Assembly: GCA_041390105.1 (NCBI GenBank)
Contig: JAWKQO010000001.1
Coordinates: forward strand, 372,001-436,000
Direction: 5' to 3'
Origin: Gemmatimonadota bacterium
Lineage (GTDB): Bacteria > Gemmatimonadota > Gemmatimonadetes > Longimicrobiales > Gaopeijiaceae
DNA length: 64,000 bases
Shown here: piece after piece, positions 50,768 through 59,324 of the stretch
Layout: every line of letters begins with the position of its first letter
How positions within the stretch are numbered: the first letter of the stretch is position 1
The notes under the pieces: generated by a model
Told to the model about the DNA's origin: nothing
The model's input: the letters and a program-made list of their open reading frames with translations, nothing else
The model's database searches: none
Translations under genes and position numbers: made by a program

Positions 50768-52020
50768 ACCATCACGATCGGGAGGTCCTGGAGGCGGACG
50801 TCGCCAATCGGCTGTTTCGTGCGTCGCAGGCCACGGCGCTGCCGGATCGGGTCGGCTTCGAGTTGGAGCTTCTACCCATGGCGCCCGTCGGAAGTCGCGT
50901 GCCTGTGGAAGGTAGGGAAGGGATGCGCGCGCGCCTGGAGCGTCTCGCAGCGCGGGTGAATTGGACCTGGAACCCGGAGGGGACCTTCCAGGCGCCCTGC
51001 GGCTGCCGCATCTCCTTCGAGCCCGGGGGACAGCTTGAAGTGAGCACAGCGACGGCGCCGACGATCGATCGAGCCATCGACTGCCTCGAGGCCGTGCACG
51101 GTCCCCTCACCACACTCGAGGGAGTCGAGTTGCTGGCACTCGGCTACGATCCGGTCACGCCGTTGACGAAGACGACGCTGCAGCTGTCGGCGGAGCGTTA
51201 TCGGGCCATGCAGGCCCACTTCGACGCGCGCGGGGACGCGGGTGTCCGGATGATGCGGCAGAGTTGCGCGCTGCAGATCAACCTCGACCTGGGGGCTCGG
51301 CCCTTCCTCCGCTGGAACGCGGCCAACCGCATCGCCCCGCTGCTGACGGCGATCTTCGCCAACTCCCCGATGGCCGACGGACGAGACACCGGTTGGCGCA
51401 GTGTGCGCGCAGCGCAGTGGCTCGCATTGGATCCGAGCCGGACCGGCGTCGTGGGACCGGGGCGGGCGCCGGTCGACGAGTATCTCGAATATGCCCTGGC
51501 GGCCGAGCCCTTCCTAACAGGAAGTGCGCCCTTCGTGGAGGGGGGGCAGCCGACGACTGCCTGGCGTACGCATCTCAGCACCCTGTTTCCCGACGTGCGT
51601 CCGCGAGGGTATCTGGAGCTGCGCTGCCTAGACACAGTGCCTGTGGAGTGGCTCGCGGCGCCGTTGGTGTTCAGCCTTTGCCTACTCTACGACGAACAGG
51701 CGCTCGCGCGCGTGCTGGAGGCGCTCCCCCTGCCGACGGCGGCGGACCGGGCGGGTGCGGCCCGGGACGGCCTGGCCGATCCCCGGCGCCGAGCCCGGGC
51801 CTGCTGGGCCTTCGAATTGGCCCTGGAAGCGGGAGAACGACTGAGGCCGCTGCACCTGGGACCCGACGTCTGGGCGCGGGCAGCGCGGTACTACGAGGCA
51901 TTCACGGCACGCGGGCTGGACCTGGGTTCGAGACCTGTCCCAGCGGCCGCCGTGCGCCAGGCCAACGGCTGGGCGCCGGCTGGCCCCGCCGGGGTCACGG
52001 CCCGGCGGGGAGGGGCGTGA
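50764..52020 (+). CDS. egtA: EgtA-like glutamate-cysteine ligase
   Basis: Forms gamma-glutamylcysteine, the sulfur donor for mycobacterial-type EgtB. The 418-aa product resembles plant/actinobacterial GshA2-type ligases: VGFELELLPMAPVG (substrate-binding start), CRISFEPGGQLEVSTA (ESG/EPGGQ motif) and ALQINLDLGA. ATG 50764 overlaps the egtD stop. Its 3' end overlaps the convergent egtC gene by 26 bases. Naming as EgtA rests on the egtBD context. Confidence 0.9.
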   Translation: MNHHDREVLEADVANRLFRASQATALPDRVGFELELLPMAPVGSRVPVEGREGMRARLERLAARVNWTWNPEGTFQAPCGCRISFEPGGQLEVSTATAPTIDRAIDCLEAVHGPLTTLEGVELLALGYDPVTPLTKTTLQLSAERYRAMQAHFDARGDAGVRMMRQSCALQINLDLGARPFLRWNAANRIAPLLTAIFANSPMADGRDTGWRSVRAAQWLALDPSRTGVVGPGRAPVDEYLEYALAAEPFLTGSAPFVEGGQPTTAWRTHLSTLFPDVRPRGYLELRCLDTVPVEWLAAPLVFSLCLLYDEQALARVLEALPLPTAADRAGAARDGLADPRRRARACWAFELALEAGERLRPLHLGPDVWARAARYYEAFTARGLDLGSRPVPAAAVRQANGWAPAGPAGVTARRGGA

Positions 52021-52786
52021 TGCGGCTCCCACCGGCCGGGTCCAAGGTGACCAACGACCCCTCGGGAACGGGGTCCCAAGTGGCACCGTCGTCGAGGGGT
52101 TCGGACGCGGCCAGGGTGCCGTCCCGCGGGACGAGAGGGGAAGCCCGGCCCAGGTAGAGGCTGTTGGATGCGCCCCGGCTGGAGGCCCGGGTCAGGGCTA
52201 CGCCGTCCGCTGTAGCCAGCGCACAGTTGAGTTGGGCATCCAGACCGTGGTCGCGCGCGAGGTGGAGCACCCAGGTTGCCGTCGCGGCCAGGGCGTCTGG
52301 TGCGGTCTCTCCCGCCCGGATGCGCTCCAGCACGTTGAGGAACACCAACTCGCTATCGGTGGCTCCCTCCAACAGGGACAGCGTCGGATCCGACAAGCGG
52401 TGCAGCAGGGGTCGGAGCAGGCGCTCACGATACCCGGCCAGAAACCCGTTGAGCACGAAGCCGCAGCCGCCCCGCAGTAGCGGCGGTGTCCCCACGGCAC
52501 CTCCCGGAACCCCGTCCGTGCGGTTGCGAACGGCGGACAGAGCCACGGAGCTGCGCTGTGCTCGGAGGAGCGGTTCCAGTTCTCCTGCCTGCCAGATCGG
52601 CCGCTCGTCCGCGATGCGCAGGGGCTGCCCCCGGTGGAACCAGACGATCCCCCACCCGTCCGCGTTCACGGAGCCCGACAGCAGTTCGCGAGGAGCCCAG
52701 CTCTGATGGCGGAGCGAGTGCTGGCCTCCGAAGAGGAGAGGCGCCAGCTCCGCTTTCGGTCCGGCGTAGGCGACCAGACGGCACAC
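51995..52786 (-). CDS. egtC: Ergothioneine biosynthesis amidohydrolase EgtC-like (class II glutamine amidotransferase fold)
   Basis: In the mycobacterial pathway EgtC removes the gamma-glutamyl group from the EgtB product. The 263-aa product begins VCRLVAYAG; after Met removal Cys2 becomes the N-terminal nucleophile, which fixes the start at GTG 52786, preceded by GAGGA. Further class II motifs: NADGWGIVWF and SALSAVRNRT-like region with later FVLNGFLAGY. It sits one base after the threonine-dehydratase-like gene and converges on egtA. Confidence 0.92.
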   Translation of the reverse strand: MCRLVAYAGPKAELAPLLFGGQHSLRHQSWAPRELLSGSVNADGWGIVWFHRGQPLRIADERPIWQAGELEPLLRAQRSSVALSAVRNRTDGVPGGAVGTPPLLRGGCGFVLNGFLAGYRERLLRPLLHRLSDPTLSLLEGATDSELVFLNVLERIRAGETAPDALAATATWVLHLARDHGLDAQLNCALATADGVALTRASSRGASNSLYLGRASPLVPRDGTLAASEPLDDGATWDPVPEGSLVTLDPAGGSRITPLPAGP

Positions 52787-52787
52787 G

Positions 52788-53756
52788 TCAGGTTCCTCGC
52801 AGCAGTGCTGGGATCCGGTCCGGGTCGACGTTCCCCCCCGAGAGGATGAGGACGGTGACCCCTCCGCCCGTAGGGGGCGGGATCCTCCCGGCGAGAAGTG
52901 CAGCCAATCCCGCCGCCGCCGCGGGTTCGACGACGAGCTTGGCTCGCTCGAGGATCCATCGCATGGCGTCACCGATCTCGGCGTCCTCCACGGTGACCAC
53001 GTCGCGGGCACGTTCCCTGACGATGGGGTAGGTGAGGGCGCCGGCCATGGGCGCGGCCAACCCGTCGGCGATCGAGGCGACCCGGGTCAAGCGCACCGGC
53101 TTCCCTTGATCGAGGCTTGCCCGCATGGCCGCGGCGCCTGACGGCTCGACGCCCCAGATCTCGACCTCGGGACGCAGCGCGCCCAACCCGACGCACGTCC
53201 CCGCGATCAGCCCGCCACCCCCGACCGGGACGACGACCCGTTCGACGTCGGGCACCTGACTCAGGATCTCCAGTCCAACCGTGCCCTGGCCGGCGATCAC
53301 GTGCGGGTCGTCGAACGGGTGGAGCAGGGTGTAGCCCTCCTCGGCGGCCAAGCGCTCGGCTTCCTCGAAGGCGGCGGCTGCGTCCCGGACCAACACGACG
53401 CGGGCACCGTACCCCCGCGCGCCCTCGACCTTGGCCCGTGGTGCCGATTCCGGCATCACGACCACGGAATGCGTCCCGGCGCGCTGTGCGGCCCAGGCGA
53501 CGGCCTGGGCGTGGTTGCCCGCGGACACCGTCACCAGCCCGCGGGCGAGTGCCTCGTCCGGCAGCGTGAGCGCACGATTCAGTGCTCCGCGGACCTTGTA
53601 GGAGCCCGTTTTCTGGAACGTCTCGCACTTGAACGCCAGTGGGGAGCCTGCCCGTCGATCGAGGGCCCGGCAGGTGTGGATCGGAGTGCGATGCACCTGG
53701 CCCGCGATCTGGCGGGCCGCTCGCTCGACCGCTTCCACGGCGATGGGGTCGATCAT
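52788..53756 (-). CDS. Threonine/serine dehydratase-like PLP enzyme
   Basis: Fold-type II PLP enzyme of 322 aa. The lysine that binds PLP is in FQKTGSYKVRGALN, the phosphate-binding loop is VPVGGGGLIAG, and the C-terminal serine lies in LSGGNVD. It lacks the regulatory ACT domain of biosynthetic IlvA, so it fits the short catabolic threonine dehydratase or serine-racemase/hydroxyaspartate-lyase group. ATG 53756 with GGAG upstream. Its end contains the ribosome-binding site of egtC, so both are likely co-transcribed; no pathway link to ergothioneine is known. Confidence 0.88.
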   Translation of the reverse strand: MIDPIAVEAVERAARQIAGQVHRTPIHTCRALDRRAGSPLAFKCETFQKTGSYKVRGALNRALTLPDEALARGLVTVSAGNHAQAVAWAAQRAGTHSVVVMPESAPRAKVEGARGYGARVVLVRDAAAAFEEAERLAAEEGYTLLHPFDDPHVIAGQGTVGLEILSQVPDVERVVVPVGGGGLIAGTCVGLGALRPEVEIWGVEPSGAAAMRASLDQGKPVRLTRVASIADGLAAPMAGALTYPIVRERARDVVTVEDAEIGDAMRWILERAKLVVEPAAAAGLAALLAGRIPPPTGGGVTVLILSGGNVDPDRIPALLRGT

Positions 53757-53844
53757 CCATGACTCCGCGACACGGGGGCAGCGCCCCAACCTGACGGGGG
53801 GAGCCATGCATCGCCAGGCGGGACCCGACCAAGGTTCAAGGACT

Positions 53845-53856
53845 GCAACCGGTTGC
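53845..53856. promoter_or_regulatory. 12-bp perfect palindrome, candidate operator
   Basis: GCAACCGGTTGC, a perfect palindrome in the about 220-base gap between the divergent dehydratase-like and TonB-receptor genes. It lies about 90 bases upstream of the dehydratase start and about 124 bases upstream of the receptor start, suiting an operator for either. Confidence 0.35.
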
Positions 53857-53979
53857 TGCCCCCGAGCCCCGCCTCTACCTTCGACCAACCACCCCCGGGA
53901 ACGTCCGTCCGGACCCGGGCGGCGAGTCGCATGCGGCGGCTCTGCGAGCCGCCCTTGAACCTTTCCCATGAGGAGTTCG

Positions 53980-56718
53980 ATGCGTACCAAACTGGCGAGT
54001 CTCGCGCTCGGGGCTCTGGTCGGCCTCGGCCTCGTGACCACCCCCCTCCAGGGGCAACAGGGGACGCTCAACGGACGGGTGGTGGATGCCGAAACCGGGG
54101 CTGCGCTGTCCGACGTTGCCGTCGAGGTCCTCGGAGCCGGCGATGCCCAGGCGGCCGGGGTGTTCACGAATGCGAATGGGCAGTTCCGGTTCTCGCTCGT
54201 AGCCGGCACGTACTCGCTCGCGGTGTCCCTGCTGGGGTATGAATCCACCCGGGTGGACGGAGTCACCATCACCGCAGGCCAGACCACGGACGTCACCGTG
54301 GAGCTGCGCTCCACCGCCTTCGTGCTCAATCCCATCGTGGTCACCGCGTCGCGTCGACAGGAGAAGGCGTTGGAAGCGCCGGCTTCCGTGACCATCGTCG
54401 GTGCGGAGGCGATCGAGGAGCGGACGGCTCTGTCCCCAGTGGAGCACGTCAAGGCGCTCCCTGGCGTCGATGTCGCGCAGTCTGGGCTGTCCCAGAGCAA
54501 CGTGGTCGCGCGCGGATTCAACAACGTGTTCTCCGGTGCTCTCCTGGTGATGGCCGACAACCGCTATGCGAGCGTGCCCTCGCTCCGGGTCAACGCCTTC
54601 AATTTCATTCCGATCAACAATCTCGACCTGCAACGCATCGAGGTGGTGCTCGGGCCCGGCGCGGCCCTCTACGGGCCGAACAGCGCGAGCGGCGTGCTGC
54701 ACATGATCACGACCTCTCCGATCGACGATCCGGGGACGCGTGTCGCCTTCGCGGGCGGCGAGCGCTCGGTGTTCCAGGGGCAGTTCCGCTCCGGTGTTCG
54801 CCTCTCCGAGAACGTGGGCTTCAAGGTCTCGGGTCAGTACTCGCAGGGGAACGACTGGGAGTACAGCGACCCGGCCGAGGTGGCCGCCCAGGCTCAGAAC
54901 CCGAGCAACCCGCTCATCGGGAACCGTGACTTCAATCAGAAGCGGTGGGGCGGGGAAGCTCGCTTGGATCTCCGACCCTGGGACGATGGCGAGTTGATCT
55001 TCAATGCGGGAATGAATCGGTCGGTTTCCAGCATCGAGCTCACCGGAATCGGAGCGGGCCAGGCGGACGACTGGACCTACTCCTACTTCCAGACCCGACT
55101 GAACAAGGGTGGCCTGTTCGCGCAGTTCTTCCTGAACTCCAGCAACGCCGGCGACACCTACTTGCTGCGTACCGGGCAGCCCATCATCGACGAGTCCAAG
55201 TTCTACGCCAGCCAACTCCAGTACGCCTTCAACGTCGGAGAGCGCCAGGAGTTCATCTTCGGCGCGGACGGACAGTGGACGCGCCCGGAGACGCAAGGCA
55301 CCATCACCGGGCGCAACGAGGACGACGACGCCATCAACGAGATGGGCGGCTACATCCACTCGACGACGGCCCTCTCGGATCAGTTCGATCTCGTGGCCGC
55401 GCTGCGCGTCGATGATCACAATCGCCTGGAGGATCTGGTCTTCTCGCCCCGGGCCGCGCTCGTCTTCCACCCGAACGAGAACCAGAACTTCCGCCTGACC
55501 TTCAATCGCGCCTTCTCCACGCCCACCACCAACAACCTCTTCCTGGATCTGTTGGCCGGGCGCATCCCGGTTGGATCCGTGGGTTACGACGTGCGCACCC
55601 TGGGCGTGCCGGAGTCCGGCTTCTCCTTCACGGACACGTGCGCGGGCGGCTTCCAGGAGCTGTGCATGCGTTCGCCGTTCCAGACCGGACAACTCCCGGC
55701 CAACGGCGCGCTCTTCGTCAATGCCCTCGCGCCCACGGTGGTCGGGCTTCTTCTGCAGCAGGCTGCCGTCGATCCGCAGTTGCAACCGCTGTTGCCGCTA
55801 CTGCAGAACCCGGCATTGCCAACACTGCTGACCAGTGGCAACCCGTTGGCGGGCGGAATCGGTACCTTGCTGCGGCGCTTCAACTCCGAGGAGGCCTCGT
55901 TCTTCGATGATCCGGGCCCGGAGGCGATCGGCCGCATCAAGCCCACGATCACAAACAGCATCGAGGCCGGGTACAAGGGCATCCTCGGAGAGCGCTTCCT
56001 GCTGTCGGCGGACTTCTACCGGACGCAGGTACAGGACTTCATCGGTCCCTTGCGCGTCGAGACGCCATCGGTGTTCCTGGATCCCCAGACGCTCGGTGCG
56101 TACCTCGGCCAGCGCCTGGCGCCTTTGGCGGGCCAGGGGGTTCCGGCAGCGGCGATCCAGGGGCTGGCCACCGCGCTGACCACCGCCTACGCACGGATCC
56201 CACTGGGTACGGTGGTTCCGGACGGGCAGGAGACGCCCGATCTGATCCTGACCTATCGGAACTTCGGTGATGTGACCTTCTGGGGCGCGGATTTCGCGGG
56301 CCAGTTCCTGGTCAGCGATCGGTTTTCCTTGACCGGAGGTCTGTCGCTGGTGAGCAAGGACTGCTTCGACGCGAACGAAGATGGCACGGTCGACTGCACC
56401 GGGTCGCTCGACGTCGCGCTGAACGCCCCCAAGAGGAAGGGGTCCCTGGGGGCCCGCTTCTCCGACATCCGGAGTGGAGTCACGCTGGAGGGACGGGCGC
56501 GGTTCACGGCCGGATTCCCGATGAACTCGGGTGTGTACATCGGCGAGGTGGATGCCTACACCGTGGTGGACGCGAACTTCAGCTACGCGCTGCCCTGGTA
56601 CTCGGGGGCCAGCTTCGGGATCACCGCAAGCAACGTCTTCGACAGCATGCATCAGGAGTTCATCGGTGCCCCCGAGATCGGGCGACTGATCCTGACGCGG
56701 CTGCAGTTCGAGTTCTGA
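53980..56718 (+). CDS. TonB-dependent receptor with carboxypeptidase-regulatory-like domain
   Basis: A 912-aa outer-membrane receptor. Signal peptide ends VTTPLQGQ; residues about 27-105 are a carboxypeptidase-regulatory-like domain (GRVVDAETGAALSDVAVEVL); then IVVTASRRQEKALEAPASV and the plug (VARGFNNVFSGALLVMADNR, VVLGPGAALYGPNSASGV), followed by the barrel that ends LTRLQFEF with the terminal Phe. Two unusual hydrophobic insertions (about residues 585-625 and 705-740 of the chain) sit in predicted loops. ATG 53980 follows AGGAG closely; an ATG four codons earlier is possible. Substrate unknown. Confidence 0.92.
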   Translation: MRTKLASLALGALVGLGLVTTPLQGQQGTLNGRVVDAETGAALSDVAVEVLGAGDAQAAGVFTNANGQFRFSLVAGTYSLAVSLLGYESTRVDGVTITAGQTTDVTVELRSTAFVLNPIVVTASRRQEKALEAPASVTIVGAEAIEERTALSPVEHVKALPGVDVAQSGLSQSNVVARGFNNVFSGALLVMADNRYASVPSLRVNAFNFIPINNLDLQRIEVVLGPGAALYGPNSASGVLHMITTSPIDDPGTRVAFAGGERSVFQGQFRSGVRLSENVGFKVSGQYSQGNDWEYSDPAEVAAQAQNPSNPLIGNRDFNQKRWGGEARLDLRPWDDGELIFNAGMNRSVSSIELTGIGAGQADDWTYSYFQTRLNKGGLFAQFFLNSSNAGDTYLLRTGQPIIDESKFYASQLQYAFNVGERQEFIFGADGQWTRPETQGTITGRNEDDDAINEMGGYIHSTTALSDQFDLVAALRVDDHNRLEDLVFSPRAALVFHPNENQNFRLTFNRAFSTPTTNNLFLDLLAGRIPVGSVGYDVRTLGVPESGFSFTDTCAGGFQELCMRSPFQTGQLPANGALFVNALAPTVVGLLLQQAAVDPQLQPLLPLLQNPALPTLLTSGNPLAGGIGTLLRRFNSEEASFFDDPGPEAIGRIKPTITNSIEAGYKGILGERFLLSADFYRTQVQDFIGPLRVETPSVFLDPQTLGAYLGQRLAPLAGQGVPAAAIQGLATALTTAYARIPLGTVVPDGQETPDLILTYRNFGDVTFWGADFAGQFLVSDRFSLTGGLSLVSKDCFDANEDGTVDCTGSLDVALNAPKRKGSLGARFSDIRSGVTLEGRARFTAGFPMNSGVYIGEVDAYTVVDANFSYALPWYSGASFGITASNVFDSMHQEFIGAPEIGRLILTRLQFEF

Positions 56719-56740
56719 GTACCGGTAGGGAAGGGGCCTG

Positions 56741-57187
56741 ATGAGTGAGAGAACAGACCGGACCGCCACCGTACGGTGTCCCTTCTGCCTGACGCTGAAC
56801 AAAGTGGACGTGGGGCGCGCCGACGCGCGCCCCACGTGTGGCAGTTGTGAGAAGCCACTTCTGCTGGACAGGCCCGTCAAGGTCCAGGAAGAGGATTTCC
56901 AACGCACCGTCCTCGATGCACACGTGCCCGTGCTCGTGGATTTCTATGCGGACTGGTGTGCCCCCTGTCGGATGTTGGCACCGATGATCGACGAAATCGC
57001 CGGCGCGGAGCGGGGTCGGCTGCTGGTCGTCAAGGTGGATACGGACCATGCCCCGACGGTCGCGCAGAGCTACGGCATTCGCAGCATTCCCACCGTCATC
57101 ATGTTCAAGGACGGCGCAGAGGTGGGGCGGAGCGTTGGGATCATGCCCGACGAGTTGCGGTCTCTCGTGACCCGCGCCGTGGCCTGA
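56741..57187 (+). CDS. trxC: Thioredoxin-2 (TrxC type) with N-terminal zinc ribbon
   Basis: Thiol-disulfide reductase of 148 aa. N-terminal CPFC and CGSC pairs (residues about 13-40) form a zinc ribbon as in E. coli TrxC; the thioredoxin domain has the active site WCAPC and the cis-proline loop SIPTVIMF. Often induced under oxidative stress. First gene of a run: the rpiA-like gene starts 7 bases after its stop. Confidence 0.93.
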   Translation: MSERTDRTATVRCPFCLTLNKVDVGRADARPTCGSCEKPLLLDRPVKVQEEDFQRTVLDAHVPVLVDFYADWCAPCRMLAPMIDEIAGAERGRLLVVKVDTDHAPTVAQSYGIRSIPTVIMFKDGAEVGRSVGIMPDELRSLVTRAVA

Positions 57188-57193
57188 GCCCGG

Positions 57194-57916
57194 GTGGTAC
57201 CGGAACCACGGTCCGCAGTGGACGCGGAGCGACAAAAGGCGATCGTGGCGGAGAGCGCCCTTCTGCGGGTCGACTCCGGCATGCGTTTGGGATTGGGCAC
57301 GGGCTCGACGGCCGATCTGTTCCTGCGGGCGTTGGGCGGCGCGCTGCGAGATGGCCGGTTGTCCGACATCGCGGGCGTACCGACCTCGGAGCGCACCGAG
57401 CGCGTGTGCCACGAGGAGGGCATTCCACTCGTCACGCTCGAGAGCAACCCGGTTCTCGATCTCGCCGTCGATGGTGCCGACGAGGTGGACTCTGACCTTC
57501 AACTGATCAAGGGCCTGGGCGGGGCGTTGTTGCGTGAGAAGATGATTGTACAAGCGGCACGCGCGTTCCTGGTCATGGTGGACGAGACCAAGCGCGTGAG
57601 CCGACTCGGAGAGCGCTGCCCACTGCCTGTCGAGGTCGTTCCGTTCATGCACGGCGCGCACGACCGCTTCCTGCGGGGGCTGGGCGCGGAGCCGCGTCTC
57701 CGACTGGGATCCGATGGGACCGCCTATCGCACGGACAACGGGAACGTAATCCTCGATTGTCACTTTACGTCCGGCATCTCCGACCCCGCTGCCCTGGACC
57801 GCGCCCTGCAGGCTCGGGCCGGTGTCGTCGAGACCGGGCTCTTCGTGGGCTTGGCGACCGAGGTACACATTGCGCGGGGAGACGCAGTGGAGATCCTGCG
57901 CAGGGGGCACGCGTGA
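57194..57916 (+). CDS. rpiA: Ribose-5-phosphate isomerase A
   Basis: Interconverts ribose-5-phosphate and ribulose-5-phosphate in the pentose phosphate pathway. The 240-aa product has LGLGTGSTADLFLRAL, DLAVDGADEVDSDLQLIKGLGGALLREKM (the active-site Asp and Lys) and TDNGNVILDC, in the usual order. GTG 57194 start. Stop overlaps the next gene (GTGA, 57913-57916), so it is coupled to the epimerase of the same pathway. Confidence 0.95.
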   Translation: MVPEPRSAVDAERQKAIVAESALLRVDSGMRLGLGTGSTADLFLRALGGALRDGRLSDIAGVPTSERTERVCHEEGIPLVTLESNPVLDLAVDGADEVDSDLQLIKGLGGALLREKMIVQAARAFLVMVDETKRVSRLGERCPLPVEVVPFMHGAHDRFLRGLGAEPRLRLGSDGTAYRTDNGNVILDCHFTSGISDPAALDRALQARAGVVETGLFVGLATEVHIARGDAVEILRRGHA

Positions 57917-58581
57917 TCCTGCTCGCGCCTTCGATTCTGTCCGCCGACTTCGGGCGCCTGGCTGAACAGGTTCAGGAAGTGGAGCGAGCCGGGGCGGACT
58001 GGATCCACGTGGACGTGATGGACGGTCACTTCGTGCCCAACCTCACGATTGGCCCTGTCGTCACGGAAGCGGTCAAGCGGGCGACCCGCCTGCCGGTCGA
58101 TGTGCATCTCATGATCGAGCACCCTGATCGCTATCTGGCGGACTTCGTGGGGGCGGGAGCGGATCGGATCACCGTCCACCGCGAGGCGTGTCCGCACTTG
58201 CATCGCACGCTGTCCGAGATCGCGCGACTGGGCGTCCCCGCTGGCGTCGCGCTCAATCCCGCCACGCCACTGTCTTCGGTCGGGGACGTGGTGGGCGACC
58301 TCGAACTGCTGCTGGTGATGACGGTCAATCCCGGGTTCGGCGGGCAGCGGTTCATCCGGTCGATGCTGCCCAAGATCCAGGAGGCGTCCCGACTGCTGGC
58401 AGGCTCCGGGCGGCCGGAGGCGGTCCTCCAGGTGGACGGCGGCGTCGATCCCCTCACTGCGCCCGAGGTGGCCGATGCCGGAGCGCAGGTCCTCGTGGCC
58501 GGATCGGCCGTCTACGGTCACCCCGACGGTGCGACCGCCGGCCTGCGGGCGCTCAGGGACGCACTGGGGGCCCGCGCATGA
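57913..58581 (+). CDS. rpe: Ribulose-phosphate 3-epimerase
   Basis: Interconverts ribulose- and xylulose-5-phosphate. TIM-barrel protein of 222 aa: LAPSILSADFGRLAEQV, WIHVDVMDGHFVPNLTIGP (metal ligands), DVHLMIEHPDRYL, LVMTVNPGFGGQRFI and VDGGVDPLTAPE. GTG 57913 overlaps the rpiA stop; the earlier frame is a read-through of rpiA. Stop overlaps the following signalling gene by four bases (ATGA). Confidence 0.95.
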   Translation: MILLAPSILSADFGRLAEQVQEVERAGADWIHVDVMDGHFVPNLTIGPVVTEAVKRATRLPVDVHLMIEHPDRYLADFVGAGADRITVHREACPHLHRTLSEIARLGVPAGVALNPATPLSSVGDVVGDLELLLVMTVNPGFGGQRFIRSMLPKIQEASRLLAGSGRPEAVLQVDGGVDPLTAPEVADAGAQVLVAGSAVYGHPDGATAGLRALRDALGARA

Positions 58582-59324
58582 GCGACCCCGCCATCGAGTG
58601 GGAGCGCTTCGAACGCCTGAAGGAATGGGGTGGCGACGGACTGGCCCAACAGCTCGTCGAGATGTTCGAGCAGCAGACGCCCGAGAGGATTCGGGCCATC
58701 CGGCACGGTTCTCGCCCTGAAGGGCGGGAGGAAGCGGTTCGGGCCGCTCATTCGCTTCGTTCCACGGCCCTGAACCTGGGTGCAGTCCGGCTGGCCGGGC
58801 ATGCCGAGGACGCGGAGAAAGCCCTGAAATCCGGGGAGGTCTCTGGCCTCGAGGCATTGGTGGCGGCCCTGGAAACCGAGTTTGCCAGGGCGCTGCTCGA
58901 GCTGGTCGGGCCCCCCACCGTCGCGGGGGCATCGGAAAAGGATCGCCGAGTGAAGCCAAGAATTGCCGTCGTCGAGGACAACCCGGACAACCGGCTCCTG
59001 ATCCAGGCGCTGCTCGGAGACCGCTACGAGATCTCCGAGTACGAGAACGGGAAGGAGGCCCTGGCCGGGATCGCTGGCGATCCCCCCGAGGTGGTGCTCC
59101 TGGACATCTCCCTCCCGGAGATGGACGGAACCGAGGTCCTGGCCTACCTGCGGCAGATCCCGGACCTGACGGAGCTCCCCGTGGTCGCGCTGACCGCCCA
59201 CGCGATGGCGGGAGACCGCGAACGCTTCATCGGCTTGGGCTTCGATGACTATCTGACGAAGCCGATCGTGGACGAGGACGCGCTGATCGAGGCCATCGAG
59301 AGGTGGCGCAAACCAGCTTCCTGA
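58578..59324 (+). CDS. Hpt domain fused to a receiver domain
   Basis: A 248-aa phosphorelay protein. Residues about 10-110 form a histidine phosphotransfer domain with the site AAHSLRSTALNLGA; residues about 125-245 form a receiver with intact acidic pair (IAVVEDNPDNRL), phosphoacceptor (VVLLDISLPEMDG) and lysine (YLTKPIV). No output domain follows, so it is a relay or phosphate-sink protein for the adjacent hybrid kinase, whose start overlaps its end by 22 bases. Confidence 0.9.
   Translation: MSDPAIEWERFERLKEWGGDGLAQQLVEMFEQQTPERIRAIRHGSRPEGREEAVRAAHSLRSTALNLGAVRLAGHAEDAEKALKSGEVSGLEALVAALETEFARALLELVGPPTVAGASEKDRRVKPRIAVVEDNPDNRLLIQALLGDRYEISEYENGKEALAGIAGDPPEVVLLDISLPEMDGTEVLAYLRQIPDLTELPVVALTAHAMAGDRERFIGLGFDDYLTKPIVDEDALIEAIERWRKPAS

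Noticed and set aside
53832..53847. GG-N10-GC element upstream of the TonB-dependent receptor
   Set aside because: Lacks TTGC at -12 and GGCAC at -24; included here as an example of chance background for the sigma-54 pattern.
58188..58577. Upstream extension of the Hpt-REC gene
   Set aside because: It overlaps the ribulose-phosphate epimerase gene in another frame; the ATGA overlap at 58578 gives a natural start at the Hpt domain.
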